Source: Rhyzopertha dominica (taxonomy: Eukaryota; Arthropoda; Insecta; Coleoptera; Bostrichidae). From it: DNA of 64,000 nt. The position numbers and the translations under genes are program-made. The DNA lies in NCBI GenBank assembly GCA_025024175.1, contig QCXZ01000001.1, forward strand, positions 28,638,942 through 28,702,941, given 5' to 3'. Below are positions 52,336-64,000 of the stretch, piece by piece. Under the pieces are notes generated by a model. The model saw only the letters and a list, made by a program, of their open reading frames with translations, had not been told where the DNA came from and searched no databases. Position 1 is the first letter of the stretch; each line of letters begins with the position of its first letter.

Positions 52336-55300
52336 CAAGAAGAGTGTATACAAACCCATAGAAATCAATGACCCTGCAATAGATTCCCATAATATGCATC
52401 ACCTCTTTCCACACAGTAGTACAGACGGTTTTCGAATTATACTTTATGGAACGTTTCACGTGGAATCCTCGTGCACTCATTAACAATCCTTTCTCGTAAA
52501 TCTTCCAGGCTTGCAGGTTGTGTTTTAGAAATCGAGAATTTTAGATGATGCCACAGAAAAACATTGAACATTTGCTCTTGATATAATAGTACAGAATGCT
52601 AGTCTTTCCAAATGAAAACATAAATAAATATGTAATGATGATGATGATAATAATGTTCTGCAAGTTTAAGCCAGTCATGGAAAAGAAAAAGTGCATAGCA
52701 TTAAACTTTCGCTATAATACACCGTCAAAATATTCATTAAAAACAATCAAAATATATTATAGCTTGGATGTTGTTTGAAAATGTTGGATAAAACTTTGAA
52801 ACAATCAGCTTGTTTCCGAGCTTCCTAATTAAGTAAAATGCGTTCAGTATCATTCTTGTTTATATGGTACATTTGTGATATATTAGTTAACAACCTTACA
52901 CACACTTTATAGGGCTGATTTGATTTGTAGATTGCCTAAGATTTATTCTTAAAGAAGTTAAAATCTGCCGAAAATCTATCCTTAGAACTAGAAATATTGC
53001 TTCTGGTGCCAAAGGAGAATCTTATTTTGTTATGCACAAATTATTTAATATTTTAATTTGGACGCATTTGTAAGGACTTCGAATATTTTAGTTGATAGCA
53101 AAGCCAAAAAATAAAGTTTGCAATTCATTAAAAAAATTAATAAATTAGGTGTAGGTGTAGGTTGAGCTAGTGTCAAACAGTGTGTACAATTATTACATAT
53201 CCTTTTACAAGGTGCTCCTAGAGTAGTTAATTCATCTATTACTCTCTACTTTTAACGTCACGCACAGCACTTAGTAATGTAAAAAATCAGCTCCAATTAC
53301 GGCATCTGTTACATCAGCAACGGAAGGAAACGTCGAAGTTTTATAATTATTGCTCGTGATCTTTGGCCATATATTATGTACCTATATTGAAATTATTAGT
53401 TATAAGTAGTTTATATTTCGCCTGAATAATGATCTACTGTGTGCGAGTCCCAAACGCAAAGTTACTTTTTCATCTGAATCTTTGCCTCCTTTCCCGATAA
53501 CCCTCTCATTAAAATAATTAAGATGCGTTCATTAAGTAGGATATTATGATTATACTATCTTCTGGAATAGTATCTATAACAGTTAAGGAACATATATACT
53601 TTACCGTCTTTCTTAACATCGTTCCTAAAGTGGTCGGCATGTTGAAGACGATAGCCAAATCTTGTACACGCGTATATATTATATGACTTATATTAACTTT
53701 ATAAAATAATGAGCTTCTAAAGTTATACCTGAAATGAATTTATTCTATTTAGTAAACATGATTTTAATTATAGCAAGTAAATTTTAGGAGAAATACCCTC
53801 AAGTCGAACGTTGAGAAACTCCTTTTAATTCTAACATGTTGAACCTTTGTTCAACGAGAAATGATGTAGAGAGCTAATGTTGGCGATTTTGAATAATATT
53901 ATTTTTGAGTAATATAGACATCAAATTTACATTTTTTTCGTTATAATAGAAACAGTATACAATGTGTAAGTTGGACGCAGATCATTCAAGTCGGTAAAAG
54001 ATATAAAAATATTGAAAAATACGTTCATGTTTATTTTTATACTAAACACTTATTTATTTTATGTTGTGCACAAAACTCCAATCATTTTGAGCCATGCAGC
54101 TTGTTAAATGAATTTTCTCGCTTATTTGGTTGCTCCCAGTACGAAGGCAATTATACTCTTTGCAGGTTAATCTATTTCAGCGGTGTGACGCTCGGTGATT
54201 ACAAATCTCTTTGTTTTGCAGTAGCCGCCTACTTCGCAAATCGCTGTACTTCCAGCACAGGCTTTTAAGTGAGCTAATGCAGCCTTTTCCCCGTGAGCGT
54301 TTCGTCCAGGATTTTAGCATAATTGTCCCTGGCTGAAAGAAACCGATCGATCGGTTACCTCTCTTCATTTTTTGCGGCCCTTAATTACAGATGTTCAATC
54401 CGGCATTGAGTGGATACATTTTCCAACATCGAGATTAAAAGTAGCCGTCCCCTTCTTTTACTTACGGAACTTTCGCTCTTTCAGGATTGGCATTTACGGT
54501 AGACGACAGAGCCCAAGGCAGAGGCGGTTGGTTCCCGTTGCTTTGGTAGCTTTTTGTAATACTAATCTTTTTATAATTCACTCGACCTTGATATTGTGCC
54601 CAAAAGCAAGCTAGTGTGTTAAAATGCGTATAGTTCTAAATTTTAATATGCCCAACTTTTCCTTTAAGCGAATCATATGAGTGTACGCCGCGCATGGAAG
54701 CTAATCCTTTATGGTGTTTTACATACACGTCATTGGTATGGTTTATGACTCATTAGAAATTGCATAACAGTGTACTTCTTTACATCATTGTGTTCCGTTA
54801 TAAAAAATTAAAAAAATACCGCTGCAAATTAAATCAATACCTACTTCCACATCCAATTGTAAAAATGACATTTACGCTTTGATTTCTTTTACTATACGAT
54901 TTGTAATCAGATTTTGAGCATTTTTTCTCTCTGCACATTTTATCTAAAACAAACGGTTTTCGTGATATTAGAAAAAATACATAAATTTTTAAAATCGTTT
55001 TTTCCAAATAATATGCAAATTATTAACTTAACAAAAAATTGCAAGAGTGCTTTCTGATCAGAAAATTTTAGAAATACTTCGANAATGTCTAAATTTTGTA
55101 AAAAAATTTTTAAAACACTGAGAAATTTTATTTTCTGTTAATGGTATTTTCATTTTTAATACATTAAGTATTTTCGGAGATAATTAGGAAAAACCGTTTC
55201 TTTTAATTGACCCTTTTTTGTTAATATCTTCTAAACAGTTTGCTGCACCGAAAATTTATAGGGACTATATTACTTATATTACTAATCACATACTAAAACG

Positions 55301-55860
55301 CAAAAAAATTAAAATGAGCAAAAAGGGTAGTTACCCCTCAATTTCAGCCCCTTCCCGATATCCTACTTACCCCAAAAACAATAAGTCGCTTTGGGTAGTT
55401 GGGAATAATATGTATTACAAATTTCAAGTTCATATGTTAAGTCTTTCGAAAGTTATCGTGCCTACACACAAAACCAGACACACAGATAAGAAATTTCTTT
55501 TACTCAAATTTTACTTTTTTACCTTTTCGACTATTTTAAAGTGATTGAGAAAATAACAATTTTTGATTTTTTTTTCCCACCCGTTGGATGTGAAAGTAAT
55601 ACAATAGATAGTGTTGAGCTATTGCTAAGCTGAAGTGGCGCAGCTCTATCGGACTTAAACCTAATTTAGATACTGCATTGTACCTAGCTTCGGGATACAT
55701 ATAGCATGTCAGTGTACATCAATTCAAAGGTTAAAATCAGTTTAAAAATGACACTGAAAAGACATCGTTCTGTAACTATGTGCACCAATTCAAAAAATAA
55801 TCCCTATTATATTCCTATAGTGATGTAGTTTAAGTTTTTTTTTCTATAAATATGCTTAAA
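52336..55860. other. Noncoding region with a PLE end fragment and CNE-like block
   Basis: No gene. 52801-52835 (CAATCAGCTTGTTTCCGAGC) matches the terminal repeat of the PLE at 33845-35245 and is a solo end fragment. 54120-54560 is non-repetitive, GC-balanced text resembling conserved noncoding DNA, with CGATCGATCGG at 54346. The rest is AT-rich. Confidence 0.4.
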
Positions 55861-55862
55861 CA

Positions 55863-56435
55863 CGTCGAGGAGTTCGGTTTGGGTCTTGGTCGGAGACAGA
55901 CGTGTGCTCGAACGGCTCTCTGAGCTTTACTACAATTGTGAATGTTGCACGGTTATAAGGTGGGGCTAAGTGCTTAACGGCGGTGAAAGTGCTTGCGTAC
56001 CTACGCACATGTATACCTGTACCACATATGGAAAATTAACCAACAACCTACAACAGGAACTTATATAAGATAAGACAGTAGAAAAATAGTCGATTACCAT
56101 ACTAACGCAACAATTTCTACGCATGTTGCATGTGCGTAACTAGCGACTTTCTTTGTATTATTTCTCCTCCGATATAACTAACTTCGATATTCCGGGGGAT
56201 AGCACGGCAAACGAGGGCATTTTAGGGCTAAAGCAGGTAAAGAAACACCTCAGATGGCCAGACTTCTTGAAAAGCGTATCGTTAAAAATGCTTTTTAGCA
56301 GATAGGCGCACTACGCCAAAAACGCAGTAAAACCAGTACGTCTAAAAATAGGTCAAAAACAGCGACCCTAACCTGTTCCACATGCGATTTAATCGGACAT
56401 TACCTTAAATAATAATAGTAATAATAATGATGGTA

Positions 56436-56475
<40 letters not shown>

Positions 56476-58410
56476 CAAAACTTAAACAACGTAGTATTAA
56501 CAAGTAAAATAAAAGAATACACCACTGACCAGCAAACCAATAAAAACTGCAAACGGTCCCGTCTAAAAGTAATAAGAGCCTGTAACGGAAACGGACCGGA
56601 AACAAAGGAATAAATGTATGATTACCCTTTTCACAAATATATATTATAACAAATCTATAAGATAACATATATAGGTATATCTCGCCTCTTTAGGCGTTTT
56701 TTCAGATGTGATAGTAATAATACTAATACTTACTGCTAAAGTAACAATTTCAAACGATGGAAATAGTAAAAACAAAGCAGCACACCATTCTTGTACAGAT
56801 AATTGCAGGTGACGGAAATTGTCTCTTCAGTGTACTCGCACTTCAAATACATGGGGAGAACGTCACACAACAAGTATATCGTAAACATACAAGAGAACTA
56901 AGAGCAACAATTGTAAGTTATATCAGACTGACATCCAAAGATTCGAAGCAGTTTAGAAGAAACTGTAAAGGAATTAAAGTCAAAATATCAAGAAGCAGAA
57001 CAACGAGAAGGAATCTTGCTACTCCTAAATGACCTAGAAAGAGAATTATTCTATGGAAGAGAAGAAATAATGGCCGCTACAGCAGACATAATAAATGAAA
57101 AAAATCACAGTTCACACGTAAACATTTCGTTAATAATGTGTTCTAGTGTGGCATCCTTATGCTCGTGTTGTGGTTGTTATTGTTATCGTCTCACAGTGAA
57201 GTAGTTTCGTGTATCTAGCCAAGTGTGTACAAGAAGTTATACGATTGTGGTACAGAAATCGTCTACGCAGTACACTGGCTCATGAAACTGATGTATGGGG
57301 AGCACGTTGTCCACATAAACCGGACAAGAAAAATAAGAGTAAGAATCCGCAAATCACACCAGACAAAACATGTGGATGTTTTAAGCAGTAGCTTGAAAGA
57401 AACTGTTCAAGGTCCACGACCAAAATACAAATCAGAAGAATCCCAACGCTCGTAAACGACTTGGAACAAAAAGACTTTCAGTTGGAGAGAAGAAATTTTA
57501 GAGGCAACATCAGAAGGAAGGAGTAAAAGGAACCACTGTGATAGTGCGATAATTTTGTTTAGAGACCAGGAAGCCATGGAAATAAGCCCACGGCCGTAAA
57601 GAATCTCTAATCTATAATACATAAAAAATGCATATTCAAGAATAATCCTGTAGATCATCACGCCATCTAGAGCTCCAGCAAGCGATCGGACAAACATAGA
57701 TGAAATCACGCAAGGAAACGTCAACATCATCATGAACGAGAAACCTAAACAAGATACAGAAATCGAACAACTACATTAAATTTAAGAGTTTCATTCACAT
57801 CCTAGTGTTATGTACTTATGTTTGGCGTTACTATTATCATTGTTGCGGTCGCTATAGTGAAGTTACATGTATCTAGTTAAGTGTATACAAGAAATTATAC
57901 AATAGTGGTACATAAAACCCTGGAAGACGAAAACTACCCTCGAAGCTCAGAAGTAGCTTGAAAAAAAACTGTTAAAGAACTACGTAAATGCCTATAGAAT
58001 CTCAGCACTCTTAAATGACCACCAACAAGAAGAACAATGCAGCCGAGCCAAACCGACATCAAATACTAGGGACACATCTAAAGGAAAGTAGTAAACCACG
58101 TGGAAGACTTGGGAGCTAAGCGGAGACCAACGAAAAACAGGAAGACCATGCTTTACACGAAAAACAACTATAGAGAGGATAATNCAGAAGTCAGGGAAGA
58201 ATGGAAAATAATGGCTAGAAAAGAAATCACAAGGTAGAAGAAATTAATTAAGCGACTCTGAAATGGACCAATGATGTCAACAGCACCAAGAAAATATTCA
58301 AAGAATATGAATGTTACCTATATAATCTTCCCATTCAGTTCTTATATTTTCTTAATATGCGCTAGGCGGTCGCACTACTAGCAATCTGCATGTACCCCTC
58401 CAACCCAGCG
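55863..58410 (+). mobile_element. OTU-APE-RT LINE, copy 3 (rearranged, mostly 5' part)
   Basis: The 5' leader is alike in order to copy 1 and includes an (AAT)n tract at 56407-56474. The frame at 56757-57032 carries the best OTU box of the window: AGDGNCLFSVLALQIHGE, with Cys at 56820-56822. Downstream, LLNDLERELFYGREEI continues the domain before a break. A second, eroded unit follows (57190-57780) with a His box NHCDSAI (57534-57536). A third trace lies at 57840-58020, where the Cys codon is replaced by Tyr. Endonuclease and RT are absent. The end (58060-58410) matches the 3' region of copy 2. Confidence 0.7.
56407..56474. repeat. (AAT)n microsatellite in LINE leader
   Basis: An imperfect AAT/GAT tract sits just before ACTTAAACAACGTAGTATTAACAAGTA. 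The same arrangement occurs in LINE copy 1 (42290-42320), so the tract belongs to the LINE 5' leader and is not independent. Confidence 0.85.
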
Positions 58411-58995
58411 TTATTAAAAATATAAGTATCTACATTTTATGTGTTAAATTTGAGATATGACCTAATGGATTATTTTTATAGCAAACCTGCTATTTTATTG
58501 ACCATTTCCAAAATCTATATCAACTTTTGCATAACTGCCACATTTGAAATGTTGATCTGTTGTTCTTTATAAGTTAAAAAAAATATTTTATTTGAAAAAA
58601 ACAAGAAAAATGCAGAAATGTTCAAAATACCTTAAGCACAACCAAAACTCCGTTTAAACGTTTCTGATTACTTCAGAGAAAATAGCCTAAACTCATTAGT
58701 CCGAGCGCAGAACATCAAAATTATCCGTTTTAAAGACAGACTATACAACTTAAACATATACAAACAAATGGACGGTTATTATAAATGATGTGCTGAATTA
58801 GACTTCAAGGTCGCGATTATATCTGAAATTGCAAAAACGCCAAAAAGTCAATTTTTCCACGATTTTTGGAAACTGCGATTTGTGCAATTTTTAAACGTTT
58901 TATTTGTTTAAAAATTGAAAACTGATCCATCTTCTCTAAGTGGAGTTATTAATTAATTCTTTTAAAGAAAATATTCTTAAAGTGAACTTCCACTT
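58411..58995. other. AT-rich spacer, nothing recognised
   Basis: Follows the 3' break of LINE copy 3. No open frame or repeat terminus recognised. Confidence 0.35.
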
Positions 58996-58999
58996 TATT

Positions 59000-59575
59000 T
59001 TTACAATTGTATAGCGCTTTCGACTACATGTTAGCCATTGTCAGTACAAAAATTAAAAGGAAACCAACAGTTTGACAAAGTCAAAAATCAGAAACAAGCA
59101 AACTTGACTACAAACTGAAATGCGACCCACATGCCAGTAACTCAAACTAAACATTAATTTAGATATAGATATATAGAATATGACAATTGAAATTACAAAA
59201 ATCATTTAGGATAGTTAAATTTTGTTCGTTAATAATTTTATAAATCTCTAAAATTTCCAAATAATTTAATTTAGATGATTTACTACACAAATGTAATGAA
59301 TTTAGATTGTCTAGCGTGACAGTGTGTTTATTTACTAATTTTATTTGTTTCTCGGTAACAAAAGGAGCTAAAGACCTGATTTATTTAACAGATATACTTT
59401 GAATTTTGCAGATAACGATGGTCTGTCTGAAACGTTTCAATTTTTACAAGAAACATATGAGAAAATAATATACACATGGGAGACAAATTTTAGTAAAAGA
59501 ATCTTCACATATCTTGCAATTGGACTTAAATTTCATAATGGGGTTGTTGCCCTTGACAGTAAATCGTTATTATAA
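59000..59575 (-). mobile_element. Penelope-like element 3' relic
   Basis: The minus strand reads SNCKICEDSF near 59530, then LVNKHTVTLDNLNSL, KLNYLEILEIYKI and LNDFCNFNCH near 59190-59230. The last part closely parallels the PLE tail at 16370-16470 (LEILEITS…NDPCNFNCP). At 59013-59046 the minus strand has CTGACAATGG…TAGTCGAAAGCGC, resembling the hammerhead-like motif of PLE ends. No RT remains. Confidence 0.55.
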
Positions 59576-60396
59576 CACATGTGCGACTTTGCTTGGACCT
59601 AATGAAGTTAGAATCTGGCAATAGAAAAAATATTGTTAATGTTTTTGTATCTTATTTTTACCTTTAAAGGTTTACCGCCAAATTCAAATATTTATAATAA
59701 TAAATAATTTATATTTTAGATATGTCACCGTTCCTGGAGACGGACTCCGTTATTGCGCCGATGCGCCGGATGCCCTGTTGCATGCTTGACACCTTTGTCG
59801 CTGTTGAACATGCGTATGTTCTGTGGTTCTATGCTTTTGTATCTTTGTTTACGTTTTGGTTTGAGAACGGAGGACGCGTTAAAGTTTTGCTTTTATTTAC
59901 TTGGTACAATGTTGTTCAAACATAGACTGTGCAAAATTATGTGAAGGGATCTTCGACAATTTACCAAAAATTGACTTACACATGATTGACGAATTCTACG
60001 TGAATGGAAACTCGGGTGACCAGATCATTCGATTTTACGCAAGTTAGGCGATTTTGCTATTTAAAGGTTGCGACTTTAATAAAATGATGTGATGGCAGCT
60101 ATACATGCTGTAACTCAGGTTTAAACAAGTTTACCTACTTAATAAATAGTTGTTCCAGTTTTAATATCACTTGAAATATGAACTTCGGCTGTCATAAAAT
60201 GAATTCTGTTTGCGATATTTATACTGCAAGTTATAATTTTAATTTAATATATTTTACGTTTTAATATTTACAGTGAAAAACTAACAACGAATCGCGTTTA
60301 ATACATCCATTCGCGTGTTGGTTTTTATAATTCATAATTACGATTGCGAGTTTGGAATAAAATGGCAACGCTGCTGCGACTTCGGTTTCAGAAACC
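59576..60396. other. Noncoding stretch, nothing recognised
   Basis: Overlapping frames at 59722-59944 have Met/Cys-rich translations without domains. 59720-59800 is GC-richer than its flanks. No gene called. Confidence 0.3.
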
Positions 60397-60426
60397 CACT
60401 GATCTCTAATTATTTAGAGATCAGTG
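60397..60426. repeat. Perfect 13-bp palindrome with 4-base loop
   Basis: CACTGATCTCTAA-TTAT-TTAGAGATCAGTG. It lies at the edge of GC-balanced, non-repetitive DNA. It has no T-tract after it, and terminator hairpins are not expected in a eukaryote. A protein-binding site or a stem of a structured RNA is possible. Confidence 0.6.
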
Positions 60427-63400
60427 CAGAAACCTCATCTCGGCCGACAGGAATGCCAGGATCAGAAAATGGCGTGGCAACATCACACGGTTACACTGCA
60501 CTAAGCGCGCCAGGGAACGCTGACGTCAGAGATTCAAACTTTAAACATAAACAACCTTTTTTTAAGCATTAACTAAGTGCTTTGAGAAACATAAACAAAA
60601 CAGGGGTCTATCTTTTTTAATGTAGATTAATATTCTGCAATAAAAAGGGGGAGCAACAGGCCCATTCGTCAGTGCATCACCAAGAAAAATGCATAGGATT
60701 GCCGCCGCTGTGAGTCTAGTTAAATACATTGTATTTAGATTGCGTTCTTGTTCCTCTCGTAAGCAGTGTACTCGTAGATACTTTTGAATTTGTGAAATTC
60801 AGATGATGAAGGTTAAATAAAGTATTATTGTGCTATAGATATTTCCGTAACTACTAGTGTCAACTACTCATTATGTATCTCAAAACTATACTTGAAAACT
60901 ATGGTGACTATACAACGAGATTCTGAAAGTGAAGTATTAAATTAAACGGCAGCACCTCAACAACATATGTATAAAAACAATATACCGGTACTATAATAAT
61001 TCATTTAAAACCCCCTAAATCCGGATCCCGTTCGGCGTCACAATTGTAAAACAAACACGACTTACGGATGTAAAAAAAGCGTTCAAGTTCAAGCGCACGT
61101 ACATTGAAAGAGGTCAATACGAGACAAACAAAGACATAGCTTCATCACACAAGATGTTCAAAATGTAGTCGATTATTGTCCATACAAGCTTGCACTCGAC
61201 GCATAATAGACACTCGCATTTGGCCGTTTATCTAATGTAACTGATCACTAATCTAATGGAATGACCCATCTCAACCTAAAGGTACCTATAAATAGGGCCG
61301 CAAAAATGGTTTCTTTAAATTAACTGATAAATCGCCAGGCCCCTAGATGTTTTTAATTACTTCTTACATTTCCGCGTACAAATTAAGTATCTTTTAAATT
61401 AAAACCATCGTGAAAAAAACTAAATTTGCCATTTTTCTTAAAATGTTATGAAGTATTATAGGTTTAAGCCGAAACATTACTTTTGTTTAATTTTAAAAAG
61501 TCTGATTTTTAACAGTAAAAGGGATCTTATAAGTACATCCTACTAAAAAAGAGGGAGCTTGTGAACGCACTTCTCTTCTTCCCGAACGAGCTGATATATG
61601 AGTAATTTTTCTAAATAAGATATCAGCAAGTCTGCAACACTTTCCAACTTTACCATCATTCGATCAAAGCCACTTTCATAATCCATAAAACGTTTTGCCC
61701 CATCCTACGTAGAAGTTGCCCGCATCCACAAATAATTTCACGTGGAACTGGTCAAGCAAGCCCTGGTCATAAATTAGGTCCGGAGCATGTCATGTGGCAC
61801 ATCGCTAATTTAACAGCTTCATTATTTGTTACGCTAAAATCTAGAACAAGACCGCCTGAATAAAAATGAGCTGGCTTTGGAGCCCGACCAGGAACAGCAA
61901 AATGCACTACGGCTTTAAGCTGGCGCGATGTTGATTAGGTCCGGTTGGTTGGCTTGATACTGCCATAGCGAGTTTGCGAGCTAAATTTGTACCATTGCAA
62001 TAATGAATGAGAGATATTGCGATATTTGGTTTCGATATTTAATGTGTTTCCTTCGTTTATGTTTATGCGAACTAACATCAATCATTATGCAAGTTTTTGT
62101 AAACTTAAAATATTTCGTTCTAATGGCTGTTTATGTAACCAAGACCTAGTTTAAATATAGAAAGCCAATCAAGTAACGGATGGTTATAACAAACACAGCC
62201 AAGTCAGCATTTGAAAAAAAATGTTAGATTTTGTACGACCACTAAAAAAAGAAATGGTGATTACGGTTAAATTCTCACTATAGAGTGTGAACTTGCGATG
62301 TCTGTAGAAGCATATCCTTTGCGAGCAAAAGGTAATACACTTACTGTTGCCAAAGTTTTAGTACAAAATTATATTTTGCATAGCGGTATACAGAAGCAAA
62401 TTAATACTGATAGGAAAACTAAGTTTATTTCGCTTGCATAGATGACATTTGTAAACTTTTAAATATAAACTTTCTTGGTACATACTTTAGGATCATAACA
62501 AGTGTGTGGGTTCCATATTGATGTTTTTCTTGCAATACTACTCTTCGATCAGAAGCAAGGTATACATGCTACGAATTGCTATTTGGTAAAGTATAACATT
62601 CTAATCAACGTGTCATATAAAATATAGCTCTTATATAAACGATTATCGAAGAGAACTTAAATACCGGCTACAGAGAGCACATCAAGGTACTCGTAGTATA
62701 TTGGTTTCAGACAAACTTGTATGGAAAATAAAATATGAGAAACATGTAGATCCAGCAACATGTCGAGTAACTGTCGTTGTAGATATAATAGTTATTAACT
62801 AGTAAGTTATAGGCTTATAAGCAAAGAAGAAATAAAGTTTTTGCATACAAGTAGAGACTGCTTTGCTAAATCTGGATTGACTAAAATGGTGTTGAAAGTT
62901 TGAAATTTGTTTAGCTTAAAATTAGCGTAACAATCAGGTACTAAATGTACACCCAGTTTTAATTAACCTTTACTAGAAATCAGAAGCCGCATAGCTTATT
63001 AGAAGTATGTTTACCGTTAATCTATCGTTAAATATTTATCTCAAAATGCAAACAGACTTTCGCATCACCTTTTATATTTTCTATATTCTATATTATGAAG
63101 TAATTACGAAAGTACTATTACTGTATCTTCTTTTAGAGAAGAATATTTTTCCACTTATCTTGATTTGGGTCGTTTTCTTATATGTTAGAGAAATAAATCA
63201 GTAGTTCTAAGATAAAGCATTACATTAAAAAATACTGCATAACACAACCGCGAGATATTTGCCCAAATTAGCTTTTGATCTGATGAAGCATAACCACGTT
63301 TGATAGAAACATTACAGTGGGATCATAAACTCTCTTTTCCCGCAGAAAAATCGCATCCCGTGCCTCAGGTTACGTTCTATTAACATTTCTCTCTTCTATC

Positions 63401-64000
63401 CTCGGTTAACACGGATGATTTTTACCGTTTTCAGTGACAGAATCGCGCGCTCGGGGCCTCATAACGAGCGTCGTTTGCTTTGTGCCATAAACAATAGAAT
63501 GTTTACTGCTCGCACTTAGAAATATGTTTTATTACGGCAGCTAGTTTCAAGGGCCATAAAACCGACTCGTGCTCCGCGCTAAATCATCCATTTCCCTTCA
63601 TTGTTATAAAATAAAGTTAGCGTTTCGTTGTCATTTTGAATCGATGCAACTGAAGCTTTTACGATCAAACGCTGTAAAACTTAATAAGAGTGTGAACTAG
63701 TTCACCCCTCGCCAACAGGTTGCAAATGGAATATGCTGTAACAGTTTTCATCGGGTGGATAAGGTAATTTCCAAAACTGCATTATAGAGTTCCCACTCAG
63801 TTCTTTATAAACGGTTTTGAGAATTTTCAGTTATCGGATTCGGTTCAAAAGTTATAATTGCTGTAACTAAATTAAAAAAAAAAACAATAAAGCATCGACA
63901 AAAGTGTTTCCTTTGTGTCTTCAGACACTGCTCTAATTCGGCGAGCAAGAGATTCATTTAATAGAAGTATGGACTGCAATTTCAAAAAATATATATCTAA
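60427..64000. other. Noncoding region with several CNE-like blocks
   Basis: No protein gene recognised. Blocks at 61000-61370, 61700-61990 and 63240-63720 are non-repetitive, GC-balanced and CpG-containing between AT-rich spacers, in the manner of conserved noncoding elements. The first includes CTATAAATAGGGC at 61286-61298, a TATA-like sequence. A 65-residue hydrophobic frame at 63007-63204 is probably chance in AT-rich DNA. Confidence 0.4.

Overview
This window looks like an insect nuclear genome. It is AT-rich, has no operons, has short GT-AG introns, and carries Penelope-like elements (PLEs), Jockey-like and APE/RT-type LINEs, short palindromic MITEs and microsatellites. Order and species cannot be assigned from the sequence. 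No conventional host protein-coding gene is convincing. Most of the window reads as intergenic or intronic DNA, with several GC-richer, homeodomain-site-rich stretches that resemble conserved noncoding sequence.

Layout. 1-5 kb: noncoding DNA with a 175-bp-spaced repeat and a GGCAAGATGGGGTA MITE. 5.0-6.0 kb: two inverted fragments of a PLE GIY-YIG endonuclease. 6.2-29.5 kb: the most interesting region. The C-terminal half of a DDE transposase (6246-6855, minus strand) and the matching N-terminal half (29131-29451, minus strand) are separated by about 22 kb. That insert starts and ends in (CA)n tracts, then in short inverted termini sharing ATATTTGTGGCTACC, then in clusters of GTGGCTAC/GTAGCCAC motifs. 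It contains an intact three-exon gene for a zinc-finger / tyrosine-recombinase / SANT-like protein, plus decayed LTR-retrotransposon, MITE and PLE pieces.

Assembly warning. 7872-17774 and 17875-27765 are nearly identical and are separated by exactly 100 N. The second copy starts at the first base after the gap, and the first copy ends at the last base before it. Differences are mainly 1-bp indels in homopolymers. This is the signature of two overlapping contigs (or haplotypes) that were not merged, rather than a biological tandem duplication. If merged, the inserted element would be about 12.2 kb. The recombinase gene is open in the first copy; the second has a 1-bp frameshift in a T run.

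29.5-64 kb: noncoding DNA with inward-facing TATA boxes (30.7-31.3 kb), a PLE with a recognisable RT motif and GIY-YIG domain (33.8-35.2 kb), a TAA microsatellite, a tRNA-like SINE head (40.8 kb), and three decayed copies of one LINE family (41.7-45.1, 49.9-52.3 and 55.9-58.4 kb). The 5' part of that LINE encodes an OTU-type cysteine-protease-like domain upstream of APE endonuclease and RT. There is also a Jockey-like RT relic (46.3-46.8 kb), a 1-kb foldback element (47.8-48.8 kb), a CpG-rich island (49.0-49.3 kb) and another PLE relic (59.0-59.6 kb).
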